The notes under the pieces are model-generated. The model saw only the letters and a program-made list of their open reading frames with translations. It was not told the origin of the DNA and searched no databases. The translations under genes were made by a program, and so were the position numbers. DNA of 41,887 bases from Candidatus Bipolaricaulota bacterium (GTDB taxonomy: Bacteria; Bipolaricaulota; Bipolaricaulia; M55B111), in the NCBI GenBank assembly GCA_021735245.1, contig JAIPHJ010000014.1, positions 1 to 41,887 of the forward strand, given 5' to 3'. Each line of letters begins with the position of its first letter. Position 1 is the first letter of the stretch. This document shows positions 9,017-18,887 of this stretch, in pieces.

Positions 9017-9045
9017 ATTATAGTGCAAGAAATCAGCTGGACCAA
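9017..9045 (-). promoter_or_regulatory. Promoter of the thioredoxin-fold gene
   Basis: On the minus strand, TTGGTC (9045-9040) and a perfect TATAAT (9022-9017) are 17 bp apart. Transcription would begin near 9010, giving a leader of about 34 nt before the GTG at 8976. Confidence 0.65.
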
Positions 9046-9266
9046 TCTTACCAACCATTTAGACGTAAATCTAATTGGATTAGGTCTTTCTCGTCCCTCG
9101 GGGGGGTAAACTAATGAAATTTATGGTTTCCGGAATACACGGAAAACACGAGCCCCTTCAACTACTGGATTTACCAAACTTCATCATTTAAAATAAATTT
9201 AACTTATAAAATTATTGCCAGCCAGTCCTTCAGCATTCCCATTATAAACTTTTAGGGGCGAGTGAC

Positions 9267-10610
9267 ATGGACGAGAAAAACCTGTACGTCGAAACTTGGG
9301 GCTGTCAGCTCAACTACCACAGGTCGGAAAAGATAACAGGTCACCTCAGAAATTACGGGTATAAACCCGTTGAGGAAATAGCCGAAGCTGACCTGATAAT
9401 TTTTAATACCTGTGCTGTAAGGGATAAATCCGAGGAAAAAGTCCGGGGAAGAATAGGTCAAATAAAAAATAAAAGAAAGGACACAAGCATCCTTGGAGTA
9501 GGCGGTTGTATGGCTCAGCACCTCGGGGAAGACCTCTTTTCCCAATCGGGCGGAGTTGACTTCGTATTCGGGACTTCGAACCTCGGCGAAATTCCGGACC
9601 TGGTGAATCGAGCAAACCAGGAAGGGTCGGTAGCGTCTACACCAAAACCGAGCGGGTTCGAAAATTTACCCGTGCTGCGGAAGTCCGACTACTTCGCCTG
9701 GATAACAATTGCAGAGGGCTGTTCTAACGCTTGTTCTTACTGTATTGTCCCTCAGGTTCGGGGTCCACTTCGGAGCAGACCACCGGAGAAAATTATAGAA
9801 GAGGTCGAGCAGCTTTCGGAAAATGGCTACAGGGAAGTCCAATTGCTCGGACAAAACGTCAATGCCTTCGGCAAGGACATCGAAGACGGGGAGGTAGACT
9901 TTTCCTGGCTTCTGGAACGAACTGCAGCCACCGGAATTCCACGAATAAGCTTCACCACCCCTCATCCGGCCGACCTGGACGACGAAACTTTAACCGTGCT
10001 GAACGATAACGCAAATATCGTTCGGCATATTCACCTTCCCCTTCAATCCGGCTCAAACAGGGTTTTGGAAATTATGAATCGGAACTATACGAGGGAGGAG
10101 TACCTGGAAATCGCAGGAAAAGCCAGGGAAGTAGATCCGCTGATCAACGTTACGACTGATATTATCGTCGGACATCCTGGAGAAACGGAGGAGGATTTCA
10201 GGAAGACCCTGGACGTAATTAACCAGGTTAAGTTCGGCTCTATCTACGTTGCCCAGTTCTCCCCTCGCCCAAAAACCAGAAGCGCAACCATGGACGATCA
10301 CGTGCCCGAAGATGAAAAGAAGAGGCGACTGAAAGCCGTGCTCGAGAAACAAAAGGAATGTTCCCGGGAATACGACAGGAAATTTGTCGGTAAGACGGTC
10401 GAGGTTCTGGTGGAGGGAGAGGCTAGAGAAGATAATAAAATGTACGGCAAGAACGAATTTCGCAAAACCATCGAGTTCGGCGGAAACAAATCTATGATCG
10501 GCGAATTCAGGAAAGTAAGGCTTAAATCAGAAAATACCGGCAGGTTAGTAACCACAGATGATGGGAGTGTAAAAAATGATTCTGACCATTACGTTAAACC
10601 CGGCGTATGA
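9267..10610 (+). CDS. miaB: tRNA-2-methylthio-N6-dimethylallyladenosine synthase MiaB
   Basis: 447 aa, standard length. A radical-SAM methylthiotransferase that modifies i6A37 in tRNAs decoding U-starting codons. The N-terminal UPF0004 domain carries three cluster cysteines (C13, C49, C81). The radical-SAM motif C-x3-C-x2-C is at C152, C156 and C159. A TRAM-type C-terminal domain runs from about residue 375. A GGGGCGAG site lies 6 nt before the ATG, and a TATAAA at 9243-9248 could be the -10 box, without a well-spaced -35. The end overlaps the sugar kinase gene by 35 bp. It opens a long plus-strand gene run that continues to hflX. Confidence 0.93.
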   Translation: MDEKNLYVETWGCQLNYHRSEKITGHLRNYGYKPVEEIAEADLIIFNTCAVRDKSEEKVRGRIGQIKNKRKDTSILGVGGCMAQHLGEDLFSQSGGVDFVFGTSNLGEIPDLVNRANQEGSVASTPKPSGFENLPVLRKSDYFAWITIAEGCSNACSYCIVPQVRGPLRSRPPEKIIEEVEQLSENGYREVQLLGQNVNAFGKDIEDGEVDFSWLLERTAATGIPRISFTTPHPADLDDETLTVLNDNANIVRHIHLPLQSGSNRVLEIMNRNYTREEYLEIAGKAREVDPLINVTTDIIVGHPGETEEDFRKTLDVINQVKFGSIYVAQFSPRPKTRSATMDDHVPEDEKKRRLKAVLEKQKECSREYDRKFVGKTVEVLVEGEAREDNKMYGKNEFRKTIEFGGNKSMIGEFRKVRLKSENTGRLVTTDDGSVKNDSDHYVKPGV

Positions 10611-11538
10611 CCTTATTTACTGGGTAAAGGAAATAGAGCAAAAAGGAGAAACTCAGCTTTCCCGGGCCTTTCGCACGCATTCCAGTGCGGGCGGTAAGGG
10701 GATTAACGTTTCAATCTATTTAGCCAGCGTAGGAGTGGAAAACATTGCAATGGGACTAATTGGCGGACACACCGGACGGACGATAAAACGTTCGCTCAGA
10801 GAAGAAGGGATCATAACTAACTTCACCTGGATATCCGAGGAAACCAGAAGCAACGTGGCAATCCTCAAAAAGGGACAGGAGGATAACCCGATAGAGATAA
10901 ATAGCACGGGACCGGAGATATCCGAACGAGTACTGGATCAATTCATGGAACAATACGAAACGATGCTACACCGGGTATCCTGCGTGGTGCTTTCGGGCAG
11001 TCTACCCCCGGGAGTCCCCAAAAGCTACTACCGAAAATTGGTGGAAAAGGCCAAAGAAACGGGAATAAGAACTGTAGTAAATACCGGAGGGGAATACGTC
11101 AGACCTGCCGCAAAAGCCGGTCCTTTCCTTATAAAACCGGACATACGCGAAAGAAAAGAGGTAATGGACCAGGCGCTAACCAACAGCCAATCCATAATCG
11201 ATGCAGGGCGGAAGATGCTGGACTTTGGCACGGAATTCGTGCTTCTCTCCCACGGCCTGACGGGTGATATTCTCATTAGCAAAGATAAAATATGGGAACT
11301 CAAGGCCAACAGAGAAGAATTAACCGTCAGGAACCGAGTCGGTGCCGGTGATAGTCTGATCGGGGGCATAATTCATCAATTAGAAGAAGGTAAATCCGTT
11401 CCTGAAGCCGTAAGATACGGTCTAGCAGCAGGAATGGCCAGTGTCGAGGTATATGAAAAAATATGTCGGGACACGTCACTGGTCCGGGCTCAACTAGAAG
11501 AAATTACTTTAAACGAACTGGGTGACTCGACAAAATGA
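10576..11538 (+). CDS. PfkB-family hexose-phosphate kinase, 1-phosphofructokinase type
   Basis: 320 aa. It has the form of FruK/LacC/PfkB kinases: MILTITLNPAYD at the N-terminus, GGKGINVS at about residues 39-46, a SGSLPPGVP block, and GAGDS at 256-260 with the catalytic aspartate D259. These enzymes phosphorylate fructose-1-P, tagatose-6-P or fructose-6-P. No PTS or fru regulator is nearby, so a general phosphofructokinase role is as plausible as fructose use. The start lies 35 bp inside miaB and is preceded by GGGAG, and the family-typical N-terminus supports it. The stop overlaps the CBS gene by 4 bp. Confidence 0.82.
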   Translation: MILTITLNPAYDLIYWVKEIEQKGETQLSRAFRTHSSAGGKGINVSIYLASVGVENIAMGLIGGHTGRTIKRSLREEGIITNFTWISEETRSNVAILKKGQEDNPIEINSTGPEISERVLDQFMEQYETMLHRVSCVVLSGSLPPGVPKSYYRKLVEKAKETGIRTVVNTGGEYVRPAAKAGPFLIKPDIRERKEVMDQALTNSQSIIDAGRKMLDFGTEFVLLSHGLTGDILISKDKIWELKANREELTVRNRVGAGDSLIGGIIHQLEEGKSVPEAVRYGLAAGMASVEVYEKICRDTSLVRAQLEEITLNELGDSTK

Positions 11539-11969
11539 GAGTCAAAGATATCATGACTAGAGATCTGACTGCGGTGAGAGAGAATCAGTCACTAAAAGCA
11601 TTGATATTTTTACTCGAAAAAAGCGAACTCTCCGGAGTACCAGTAATCGACAAGCGGGGAACCGTGGTTGGTTTCATATCAGAACGAGACGTCATCCAGG
11701 CAGCCCTGCCCAACTACTTCGAGATGTTACGTACTGCTTCGTACTTACCCGACATAAATCAGCTTTCGCGAAGGCTCGAAGAGATAAAAGAAGATCCTGT
11801 GTCAGAGTACATGGTCGAAGACGTAATTAGCGTCGACGAAGACGAAGAGGACATTCACGTGGCGGATCTTATAATCAGGAACGAACTAAACCGGGTGCCC
11901 GTAGTAGATGAAGACGGAATGCTTACCGGGATAGTCCAGAGGATCGATCTGCTGGGTGCATTACTATAA
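11535..11969 (+). CDS. Tandem CBS-domain protein
   Basis: 144 aa, consisting almost entirely of two CBS motifs: one from about residues 6-60 (KDIMTRDLTAV to SERDVI) and one from about 90-144 (SEYMVEDVISV to GIVQRIDLL). Such pairs form a Bateman module that binds AMP, ATP, SAM or similar ligands and senses metabolic state. No catalytic domain is attached. It overlaps the sugar kinase by 4 bp (ATGA), so the two are translationally coupled; it may regulate that kinase, but this is inference. proS follows 19 bp after its stop. Confidence 0.85.
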   Translation: MRVKDIMTRDLTAVRENQSLKALIFLLEKSELSGVPVIDKRGTVVGFISERDVIQAALPNYFEMLRTASYLPDINQLSRRLEEIKEDPVSEYMVEDVISVDEDEEDIHVADLIIRNELNRVPVVDEDGMLTGIVQRIDLLGALL

Positions 11970-11988
11970 AACAAAAGGAGATTCATCA

Positions 11989-13716
11989 ATGAGACTTAGC
12001 AATTATTTCCTCCCAACTCTTAAAGAAACTCCGGCGGATGCGGAAATGGAAAGCCACAAATTGATGTTAAAGGCAGGACTTATTCGAAAGGTCACCGCGG
12101 GAATATATGACTATCTGCCGCTGGGGTTTAAGGTGCTTAATAGCATCGAAGAAGTCGTGCGAGAAGAGATGAACAGGGCGGGAGCACAGGAGATAAAGTT
12201 ACCCATAATTCAACCCGCGACACTCTGGAAAGAGACCGGCCGGTGGGAGGACTTCGGGCCCGAGATGTTTAAGCTGGCCGACCGGAAGGACCGGGAGTTT
12301 GCTCTGGGTCCGACCCACGAGGAAATCATAACTGACATGGTTCGTAACGAGTTAAATTCGTACAAGGATCTGCCCCTGGTTCTATTCCAGATTAACGACA
12401 AGTACCGGGACGAAATCAGGCCCCGTCACGGAGTAATGAGGTCCAGGGAATTTCTCATGAAAGACGCTTACAGCTTTCACGCAACACAGGAAAGCCTGGA
12501 CGAGACCTACGAGCGGATGTACGACGCCTACGCCCGGATCTTCGACCGACTCGGTCTTAACTGGGTCGCAGTAGAGGCTCCAACCGGACTAATGGGGGGT
12601 AGTTACTCCCAGGAATTCATGGCTCTGGCGGACGAGGGTGGAGAAGAAATAGTCGTCTGCGAGAGTTGCGATTACTCGTCCAACGTCGAGATAGCAAAAT
12701 ACGAAGTTTCGTCGAAAGGCGACGGAAAGGGGCCGTCTAAGTTGAAAAAGGTAGAGACGCCGGGGATGGAGACAGTCGAAGAAGTCGCGGAACACCTGGG
12801 GATTTCCAGCCAGAAAGTGGTAAAAACATTTATTTACAGGACCGATGACGGGCTGGTAGCGGCCCTGGTTGGTGGAGACGACGATATCGAAGAAATGAAG
12901 TTAATCAATCATCTGGGGACGAAAAAAGCGGAGATGGTCTCGTCTCAGCAAGAAATCAAAGAGATAACCGGAGCAAATTTTGGGTCAATCGGCCCGGTGG
13001 GTTTGGACGACGATATACCCGTCTATGCTGATCTGGACGTTAAATCATTTACCAACTTTACCGTGGGCGCAAACGAGGACGGTTATCACCTGACCAATGT
13101 AAACTGGGAGAGGGACCTTGAGGATGTCAATTTCATCAACTTGAGAAAAGTCAACCGGGGCGATAGTTGTCCCGAATGTGGAAGCGAACTGGAGTTCCAC
13201 AAGAGCATAGAGGTAGGCCAGATATTTCAGCTGGGCACCAAGTACTCGGATAGCCTCGGTGGAAAGTATCAGGACGAAACCGGCAATTTAAACCCCTACA
13301 TCATGGGTTGTTATGGAATAGGGATAAGCCGCCTGATCCCCGCAGTAATTCAGCAGAACTACGACAGTAGAGGAATAAACTGGACAAGTGAAGTAACCCC
13401 GTTTTCCGCCGAATTAATAGTTCTGGGTTCGGAGGACGAAAAGTCCTTCCAGCTGGGCGAAAAACTATACGAAGAGTTGAAAAAACGCAATTATGAAATC
13501 CTGCTGGACGATCGTGAGACCAGTCCCGGATTCAAATTCAACGATGCGGATTTAATAGGAATTCCCGTCAAGATAATAATCGGTCCGAGGGGGTTAGAAA
13601 ACGGAGTCCTGGAAGTAGAATTCAGATCAGGAAATAAAGAAGAGATAGAGGTTGAGAACCGAGAAATCGAGCAAATTGCCGAAAAGCTGGGGGAAGGGAT
13701 CTCCGCTTCGGCCTAA
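11989..13716 (+). CDS. proS: Prolyl-tRNA synthetase, bacterial type with editing domain
   Basis: 575 aa. Charges tRNA-Pro in the cytoplasm. The start at 11989 is chosen over an in-frame ATG at 11956 because an AAAGGAG site sits 8 nt upstream and the protein then opens with the family-typical MRLSNYFLPTLKETP. Class II core motifs follow, with the YbaK-like editing insertion at about residues 225-390 and the anticodon-binding domain at the C-terminus (from about 465). The insertion marks the long bacterial form. No T-box element was found upstream. Confidence 0.95.
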   Translation: MRLSNYFLPTLKETPADAEMESHKLMLKAGLIRKVTAGIYDYLPLGFKVLNSIEEVVREEMNRAGAQEIKLPIIQPATLWKETGRWEDFGPEMFKLADRKDREFALGPTHEEIITDMVRNELNSYKDLPLVLFQINDKYRDEIRPRHGVMRSREFLMKDAYSFHATQESLDETYERMYDAYARIFDRLGLNWVAVEAPTGLMGGSYSQEFMALADEGGEEIVVCESCDYSSNVEIAKYEVSSKGDGKGPSKLKKVETPGMETVEEVAEHLGISSQKVVKTFIYRTDDGLVAALVGGDDDIEEMKLINHLGTKKAEMVSSQQEIKEITGANFGSIGPVGLDDDIPVYADLDVKSFTNFTVGANEDGYHLTNVNWERDLEDVNFINLRKVNRGDSCPECGSELEFHKSIEVGQIFQLGTKYSDSLGGKYQDETGNLNPYIMGCYGIGISRLIPAVIQQNYDSRGINWTSEVTPFSAELIVLGSEDEKSFQLGEKLYEELKKRNYEILLDDRETSPGFKFNDADLIGIPVKIIIGPRGLENGVLEVEFRSGNKEEIEVENREIEQIAEKLGEGISASA

Positions 13717-13810
13717 ATAATTAACAATTTCAGGCTACGAAAGTTATTAAATTAAGGATTAATCTAAATTTCAATACGAAAAATTTCCTGATAGATAGAA
13801 GGTGTACTAC

Positions 13811-14461
13811 ATGAAAGTTTCCGTTATCGTCCCCGCCTATAACGAAGCGGGAAGGATTAAATCCGTGCTGGAAGCCATAAAGGGCGCCGACCTGGTTAAC
13901 CATATTATAGTTGTGGATGACGGATCGACGGACCAAACGGCTGAAAAAGTCCGTAAAAGTGGGGAAGGCGTAGAATTAATAGAACTCGACCAAAACATGG
14001 GTAAGGCAAGTGCCCTTTCCCGGGGCGTAGAATCAGCTCCCGATCGGACGCTTATGTTCCTCGACGCTGACCTTAAAGGACTCAAATCAGAACACGTCGA
14101 CGAGATGATAAGGGCCTACCATGAGGACGACGTGGATATGGTCATCGGAGTATTCCACAAAGGAAGGTTAAACACGGATCTATCGCAGAAAATAAGTCCT
14201 CATCTCTCGGGCCAGAGAATACTATCCAAGGATATCTGGAAAAAGCTGGACAGGTCGAAAGCCGAAGAGTTCGGCGTCGAAATGGCTCTTACGAAGCTTT
14301 CCCTGGCGGAAAACCTGTCCACTACAAAGGTTAAACTCACCGGGGTAACTCACGTAATGAAGGAAGAGAAACGAGGGTTCACAGAGGGAATAAAATCCAG
14401 GCTGAAGATGTACAAAAACATCATCAAAACTACGTTTACCCCGACCGGGTTAAATAAGTAA
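13811..14461 (+). CDS. Family 2 glycosyltransferase, soluble
   Basis: 216 aa. GT-A fold: VSVIVPAYNEAG at the N-terminus, nucleotide-binding VDDGST (D36, D37), and the metal-binding DAD at 85-87. A late SGQRILSKDIW segment (about residues 135-145) resembles GT2/GT81 enzymes related to glucosyl-phosphoglycerate or polyprenol-phosphate transferases. No membrane helix is evident, unlike DPM-type enzymes with tails. The start at 13811 is preferred to an in-frame GTG at 13802, because an AGAAGGTG site is then correctly spaced and the protein starts at the conserved beta strand. A link to compatible-solute synthesis would suit a halophile but is only a guess. Confidence 0.75.
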   Translation: MKVSVIVPAYNEAGRIKSVLEAIKGADLVNHIIVVDDGSTDQTAEKVRKSGEGVELIELDQNMGKASALSRGVESAPDRTLMFLDADLKGLKSEHVDEMIRAYHEDDVDMVIGVFHKGRLNTDLSQKISPHLSGQRILSKDIWKKLDRSKAEEFGVEMALTKLSLAENLSTTKVKLTGVTHVMKEEKRGFTEGIKSRLKMYKNIIKTTFTPTGLNK

Positions 14462-14579
14462 GTCAATAACACCGCACCAGGGGTGCCTGAGGGTCCTCAG
14501 CTAATGTTGGCAAATTCGAAATTCAGGATAATGCTCCTCGACCTGGCAGTACAATTGGGCGTCAATGATGGTCGCTCTA

Positions 14580-14608
14580 TTGACAAACGCGTTACCTTCA
14601 TCTATAAT
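14580..14608 (+). promoter_or_regulatory. Perfect consensus promoter upstream of rho
   Basis: TTGACA (14580-14585), a 17-bp spacer and TATAAT (14603-14608): an exact match to the consensus for housekeeping sigma factors, the only one seen in the window. Transcription would start near 14615, about 240 nt before the short ORF and about 415 nt before rho. Two small hairpins (GCACC-AGG-GGTGC and CTGAG-GGTC-CTCAG) lie at about 14475-14502, just upstream, and may end transcription of the glycosyltransferase gene, but they lack a T-run. Confidence 0.8.
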
Positions 14609-14855
14609 CTACTTGTAATTCAACCAATTCGTCGTCCCGAAACCCTTCAAAAGTATTTTTCTTAAAGATATTTTATCGTCTGGATACGTTCGAGCGCCAC
14701 GGCGTTAAGATAGTTACGGGTGGTCAAAGCGAATTTATAGCTGGAAATTAATTTCCCGTAAATAATTACCTGAAGGGTACTATGGGAAAATTGTCCAACC
14801 GAACAATTAGAATTGGAATATTAGATTTTATTAAAGTTACCTGGAGTGGCAGGAT
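14609..14855 (+). other. Long structured leader of the rho transcript
   Basis: No ORF with a credible start occupies this stretch. It contains a stem TTACGGG (14714-14720) pairing with CCCGTAA (14755-14761), around an inner perfect palindrome GGAAATTAATTTCC (14743-14756); the two structures share bases and are partly alternative. E. coli rho is known to be controlled by attenuation in a comparable leader, so a similar role here is plausible but unproven. Confidence 0.5.
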
Positions 14856-15026
14856 TTGGATAAAGAAGTTTCTTCTGCAAGAAGTTCGAACCCATTTAGT
14901 TTTGACCCGCGGAACCCGGCAGAGTCAGTAAACCTCTCCACAGCCGATAAAAAAATGATCGACCCCAACTCCTTTGTGAGCCTCTCGCAGGACCAGGAAA
15001 TAGAATTTTACGAATTTTTGAGGTGA
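14856..15026 (+). CDS. 56-aa short ORF directly upstream of rho (possible leader peptide)
   Basis: TTG start at 14856 with GGAG (14843-14846) placed 9 nt upstream; the TGA stop at 15024-15026 lies inside the ribosome-binding region of rho (GAGGTGA at 15020-15026), 5 nt before the rho start. The frame is open for 56 residues, hydrophilic, rich in Ser, Asn and Asp, with an NPFSFDPRNP stretch near residue 12 and an acidic/aromatic end. It has no membrane helix or known domain. An internal ATG (14955) lacks a ribosome-binding site. Stop-over-RBS placement suggests translational coupling to rho, by analogy with the E. coli rho leader peptide gene. It could also be a stand-alone small protein. Confidence 0.55.
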   Translation: MDKEVSSARSSNPFSFDPRNPAESVNLSTADKKMIDPNSFVSLSQDQEIEFYEFLR

Positions 15027-15031
15027 ATTAA

Positions 15032-16279
15032 TTGGAATTAAAAGAGCTCAGAGAAAAGAATCTGGATGAATTAAAGGAAATAGCTGAAGATTACGATATC
15101 AAGCTAAACTCGCAGAACAAAGAAGGGCTTATTTACTCGATCTTAGAGGCGGAAGCCAAGGAACAGGGGCAGGGTTTTTCCGAGGGTATACTGGGAATTC
15201 TACCGGACGGTTACGGTTTTTTGAGAGACAAGACGTTTCTACCCGGTAAAAACGATATTTACGTATCGCCCTCTCAAATAAAGCGATTCGGATTAAAAAA
15301 CGGGGACAAGGTAGTCGGACAGACCAGACCCCCAAAGAACGACGAACATTACAAGGCATTACTTAAGGTCGTAGCAATAAACGATTCTCCCCCGGACGAC
15401 ATAAGGGATAGGACTGAATTCAAGTACCTTACACCGCTACATCCACAGCAACGGTTAAAACTTGAACACGATTCTAATGACATCTCCACGAGGATTATCG
15501 ACCTCTTCGCGCCGATTGGTAAAGGCCAGAGAGGATTGATCGTTTCTCCTCCCAAAGCGGGGAAGACGACGTTAATAAAAAAGATAGCAAACGGACTGGC
15601 TGCAAACCATCCGGAGGTAGAACTCATAGTTCTATTGATAGATGAGCGTCCAGAAGAGGTTACCGACATACGGCGATCGATCAACATGGGTAAGGTAGTC
15701 GCAGCGACTTTTGACCAGGAACCCAAACACCACACAGAGGTTGCCGAACTGGTAACTGACAACGCAAAGAGGTTAGTGGAATCCAAGAAGGACGTAGTAA
15801 TCCTGATGGACTCCATAACCAGATTGGCTCGGGCCTACAACCTATCAGTCGACCACAGCGGCAAGTTACTTTCAGGGGGTATCGACCCGGCTGCTCTTTA
15901 CAAGCCCAAGGAATTCTTCGGTGCTGCAAGAAACATCGAAGAAGGCGGAAGTCTCACCATAATAGGGACCTCTCTGGTGGAGACAGGAAGTAAGCTAGAC
16001 CAGGTAGTATTCGAAGAGTTCAAGGGTACGGGTAATATGGAACTGGTTCTTGATAGACAGCTCGCAAACAGAAGAATCTATCCCGCTATTGACATGGAAC
16101 AAACAGGAACGAGAAAGGAGGAACTTCTGCTTAGCGAGTCCAAGCTGAACAAGCTGAGGATACTGCGAAAGATGATCAGCGAGATGGAAGACAACCAGGA
16201 AGCTCTGGAATTCATAAAGAAAAAAATTGAAGCAACCGAAGACAACGATCAGTTTCTCGAACTAATGCGCAATGGTTAA
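15032..16279 (+). CDS. rho: Transcription termination factor Rho
   Basis: 415 aa, normal length without insertions. Hexameric RNA-dependent ATPase that ends transcription. The Rho N-terminal helical domain (residues 1-45), cold-shock-like RNA-binding domain (about 48-120) and ATPase core are all present: P-loop PPKAGKTT (173-180), [12 protein letters not shown] (205-215) with the catalytic Glu, and [13 protein letters not shown] (259-270). The TTG start at 15032 has GAGGTGA 5 nt upstream. murA starts immediately after the stop. Few intrinsic terminators are visible in the window, in line with wide use of Rho. Confidence 0.96.
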   Translation: MELKELREKNLDELKEIAEDYDIKLNSQNKEGLIYSILEAEAKEQGQGFSEGILGILPDGYGFLRDKTFLPGKNDIYVSPSQIKRFGLKNGDKVVGQTRPPKNDEHYKALLKVVAINDSPPDDIRDRTEFKYLTPLHPQQRLKLEHDSNDISTRIIDLFAPIGKGQRGLIVSPPKAGKTTLIKKIANGLAANHPEVELIVLLIDERPEEVTDIRRSINMGKVVAATFDQEPKHHTEVAELVTDNAKRLVESKKDVVILMDSITRLARAYNLSVDHSGKLLSGGIDPAALYKPKEFFGAARNIEEGGSLTIIGTSLVETGSKLDQVVFEEFKGTGNMELVLDRQLANRRIYPAIDMEQTGTRKEELLLSESKLNKLRILRKMISEMEDNQEALEFIKKKIEATEDNDQFLELMRNG

Positions 16280-17542
16280 ATGACAGAAAAACTTATCATT
16301 CACGGCGGAGAAACTTTAGAGGGAGAACTCGAAATAGCGGGAGCAAAGAACTCCGCCCTACCCCTTATAGCGGCAACTCTACTTACAGACAAAGAAGTTC
16401 TTCTTGAAAACGTTCCCGGTCTGGACGACGTTCAGACCATGCTCGATATGGTCAGGGAGCTCGGCAAGGAGGTAAAAAATACCGGGCCTAACACCGTGAG
16501 GATAACTGGTTCGGTCTCGTCCAACCAGGCTCCCGCAGAACTGGTAAGAAAAATGAGGGCTTCTTTCCTGGTTCTTGCCCCGCTCGTGGGTAGAACGGGT
16601 CGAGCCGAGGTACCACTGCCCGGTGGATGCAATATAGGGACTAGACCTGTAAACCTGCACCTGGAAGGGCTGGAGAAACTGGGCGTTGAGATCACTCAGG
16701 ACGATGGAGGAATAATTGCCCGGGCGGATAACTTAAGAAGCACCGACATTTTTCTCGACTATCCCTCCGTGGGAGCCACCGAACAGCTTCTTATGGCCGC
16801 AGTTTGTGCAAAAGGAACCACCACAATATACAACGGAGCTCAGGAGCCGGAGATTAGGGATCTGGCACTCTTTCTAACAGAACTGGGAGCGGACCTCTCG
16901 CTGAAAGGCTCGATATTAACCGTAAATGGTGGCAACGAATTCGCGGGAGGAAAATATGAGGTCCTATCCGATAGGATAGCCGCCGGGACCTACATGTTAG
17001 CAGGAATCGCAACGGGAGGAAGAGTTAAAGTGGAGTCGGTCGATCCCGCCTCCATCAAGCCCCTTAGTCTAAAGCTTCGGAAAGCGGGGGTTAAAGTTGA
17101 AGAAAACGAACACTCAGTCCAGGTTGAGAGTCAGGGGAGGCCCGACAACCTGGAAGTAATTACTCTGCCTTTCCCGGGGTTTCCCACTGACCTTCAGGCA
17201 CCCATTACTTCCCTGCTAACGCTGGCAAAAGGGAAAAGTGTAGTAAAAGAAACCGTGTTCGATAGTCGGTTCGGACACGTAGCGGAACTAAGCAAGATGG
17301 GAGCGGATATCTCCGTCACCAACTCAAATACGGTATTTATAGAGGGAAAGAAAAAATTGCGGGGAACAGAAGTCGAGGCTACCGATATAAGAGCGGGTGC
17401 TGCCCTGGTAATAGCTGGTTTAGCGGGAGAAGGTAAAACTGAGGTTTACGGGATGAACCACCTTGATCGAGGCTACAGCGATCTCCAGAGTCACCTGGAA
17501 TCGCTCGGGGGGATGGTAGAGAGGGTGGGTGAGAATGAATAA
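16280..17542 (+). CDS. murA: UDP-N-acetylglucosamine 1-carboxyvinyltransferase MurA
   Basis: 420 aa. Catalyses the first committed step of peptidoglycan synthesis, transferring enolpyruvate from PEP to UDP-GlcNAc. K23-N24 in [10 protein letters not shown]93 and the catalytic cysteine C117 in [10 protein letters not shown] are present, so the enzyme should be fosfomycin-sensitive (the resistant form has Asp there). [11 protein letters not shown] block near residue 300 holds the conserved Asp. The ATG follows the rho stop with no gap and no visible Shine-Dalgarno site, implying re-initiation by terminating ribosomes. The 3' end overlaps hflX by 8 bp. rho-murA proximity is also known in Bacillus. 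Confidence 0.95.
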   Translation: MTEKLIIHGGETLEGELEIAGAKNSALPLIAATLLTDKEVLLENVPGLDDVQTMLDMVRELGKEVKNTGPNTVRITGSVSSNQAPAELVRKMRASFLVLAPLVGRTGRAEVPLPGGCNIGTRPVNLHLEGLEKLGVEITQDDGGIIARADNLRSTDIFLDYPSVGATEQLLMAAVCAKGTTTIYNGAQEPEIRDLALFLTELGADLSLKGSILTVNGGNEFAGGKYEVLSDRIAAGTYMLAGIATGGRVKVESVDPASIKPLSLKLRKAGVKVEENEHSVQVESQGRPDNLEVITLPFPGFPTDLQAPITSLLTLAKGKSVVKETVFDSRFGHVAELSKMGADISVTNSNTVFIEGKKKLRGTEVEATDIRAGAALVIAGLAGEGKTEVYGMNHLDRGYSDLQSHLESLGGMVERVGENE

Positions 17543-18884
17543 CGACGAATTGAACCTCATAGAGGACCGAGTAGGTAAAAGAGCCAGAGTAAGAGCAAGG
17601 GAACGGGCTATTCTCGTAGGTGTCGATTTAACTTTTTCCGAGGATGAAACGCTCTGGACTACGGAAGAATCACTAAAAGAACTAGCCTCACTTGCCGAGA
17701 CGGCGGGAGTAAATATCGCCGACAAAATAGTTCAGAAGAGGGGAAAGCCAGACCCCAAGTTCTACATCGGCAAGGGTAAGGTGGCTGAGATAAAAGAACT
17801 CGCAAAGGAACTGGGAGCTCACGTGATCCTGGTTAACGACGAACTAAGACCGGCTCAGGCGAGGAACCTGGAAGAGAATATAGGAGCGAAGATCGTGGAT
17901 AGAACACAGTTAATAATGGACATCTTCGCCCAGCGAGCTCAATCCAAAGAGGCAAAGCTCCAGGTCGAACTGGCTCAATACGAATACCTTCTTCCTCGAT
18001 TGAGGGGCTGGGGTGAGTCCCTTGAGCGACAGGCGGGCGGAATAGGAACCCGAGGACCCGGCCAAACGAGGCTGGCCAGGGACAGGGAAAAGGTTCAACG
18101 AAGGATAGATTCTATCCGGGCCAAACTGGAGGAAGCAGAAAAAGAGCTGGACGTAAGGAGAAAGCGGAGGCTGGAAAGTAACGTTCCGATCGTAGCACTT
18201 ATTGGCTATACTAATACAGGCAAAACCACACTTCTGAATAGCCTCACCGGTTCAGAGGGGTTTAAAGAGGACAAGCTTTTTGCCACGCTCGATCCACTCA
18301 CGAGAAAATTCGAACTTCCGGACCGACGAAAGGTCTTACTTACGGATACCGTAGGGCTGATCCGCAAGCTTCCTCACCAGCTAATTCCCGCATTTAAGTC
18401 CACGTTGAAATCCGCCAGGTCCGCCGATCTTTTACTCAACCTCATGGACGCCACCCAGGATAAACTGGAGGCCAGATGGCAAACGGTAAACAGGATTCTC
18501 AACGAGGAAATCTTCGACGAAGACGAGCAAAGACCACCAATGATAAATGTGATAAACAAAATTGACCAGCTTGACCCCGGTCGTGAGATCGAGTCTCTCG
18601 CCAGCGGAATAGAAAATTCCGTAGCCATTTCAGCGATTGAGGGGGACAACCTGGACAAACTAAAAGACTTAATAGCGAGAGAGCTTGGCGACGAGGTCAA
18701 AGAAATTAAACTGCATCTACCATATGACAAAGCCGAACTCCTGGACTGGTTACACAATAACGGAGAAGTTAAGACGGAAGAATACAAAGGTGAAGAGATA
18801 TACATAGTGGGAGAAATCGAACAGCACCTGCTCTTAGAACTGAAGTACGAACTCACGGACGGAGAACTCGAGGAAACGGCGTGA
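17535..18884 (+). CDS. hflX: GTPase HflX
   Basis: 449 aa. Ribosome-associated GTPase that splits stalled or stress-arrested 70S ribosomes. The N-terminal HflX domain and a basic coiled coil (about residues 155-215, with [11 protein letters not shown] near 165) precede the G domain: G1 GYTNTGKT (224-231), G3 [13 protein letters not shown] and G4 NKID. A C-terminal domain rich in Glu and Lys follows. The ATG at 17535 is preferred over a GTG two codons earlier because of the GAGGGTGGG site; it overlaps murA by 8 bp. The stop is 3 bp from the convergent ricT stop. Confidence 0.92.
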   Translation: MNNDELNLIEDRVGKRARVRARERAILVGVDLTFSEDETLWTTEESLKELASLAETAGVNIADKIVQKRGKPDPKFYIGKGKVAEIKELAKELGAHVILVNDELRPAQARNLEENIGAKIVDRTQLIMDIFAQRAQSKEAKLQVELAQYEYLLPRLRGWGESLERQAGGIGTRGPGQTRLARDREKVQRRIDSIRAKLEEAEKELDVRRKRRLESNVPIVALIGYTNTGKTTLLNSLTGSEGFKEDKLFATLDPLTRKFELPDRRKVLLTDTVGLIRKLPHQLIPAFKSTLKSARSADLLLNLMDATQDKLEARWQTVNRILNEEIFDEDEQRPPMINVINKIDQLDPGREIESLASGIENSVAISAIEGDNLDKLKDLIARELGDEVKEIKLHLPYDKAELLDWLHNNGEVKTEEYKGEEIYIVGEIEQHLLLELKYELTDGELEETA

Positions 18885-18887
18885 AGG

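Noticed and set aside
9114-9191. A 25-codon frame (ATG at 9114) after a G-rich stretch in the gap before miaB
   Set aside because: No promoter fits it, the G-run is a poor ribosome-binding site, and the peptide matches nothing.
14483-14665. 60-codon plus-strand frame between the glycosyltransferase and rho
   Set aside because: It runs through the consensus promoter at 14580-14608, has no ribosome-binding site and no recognisable features.
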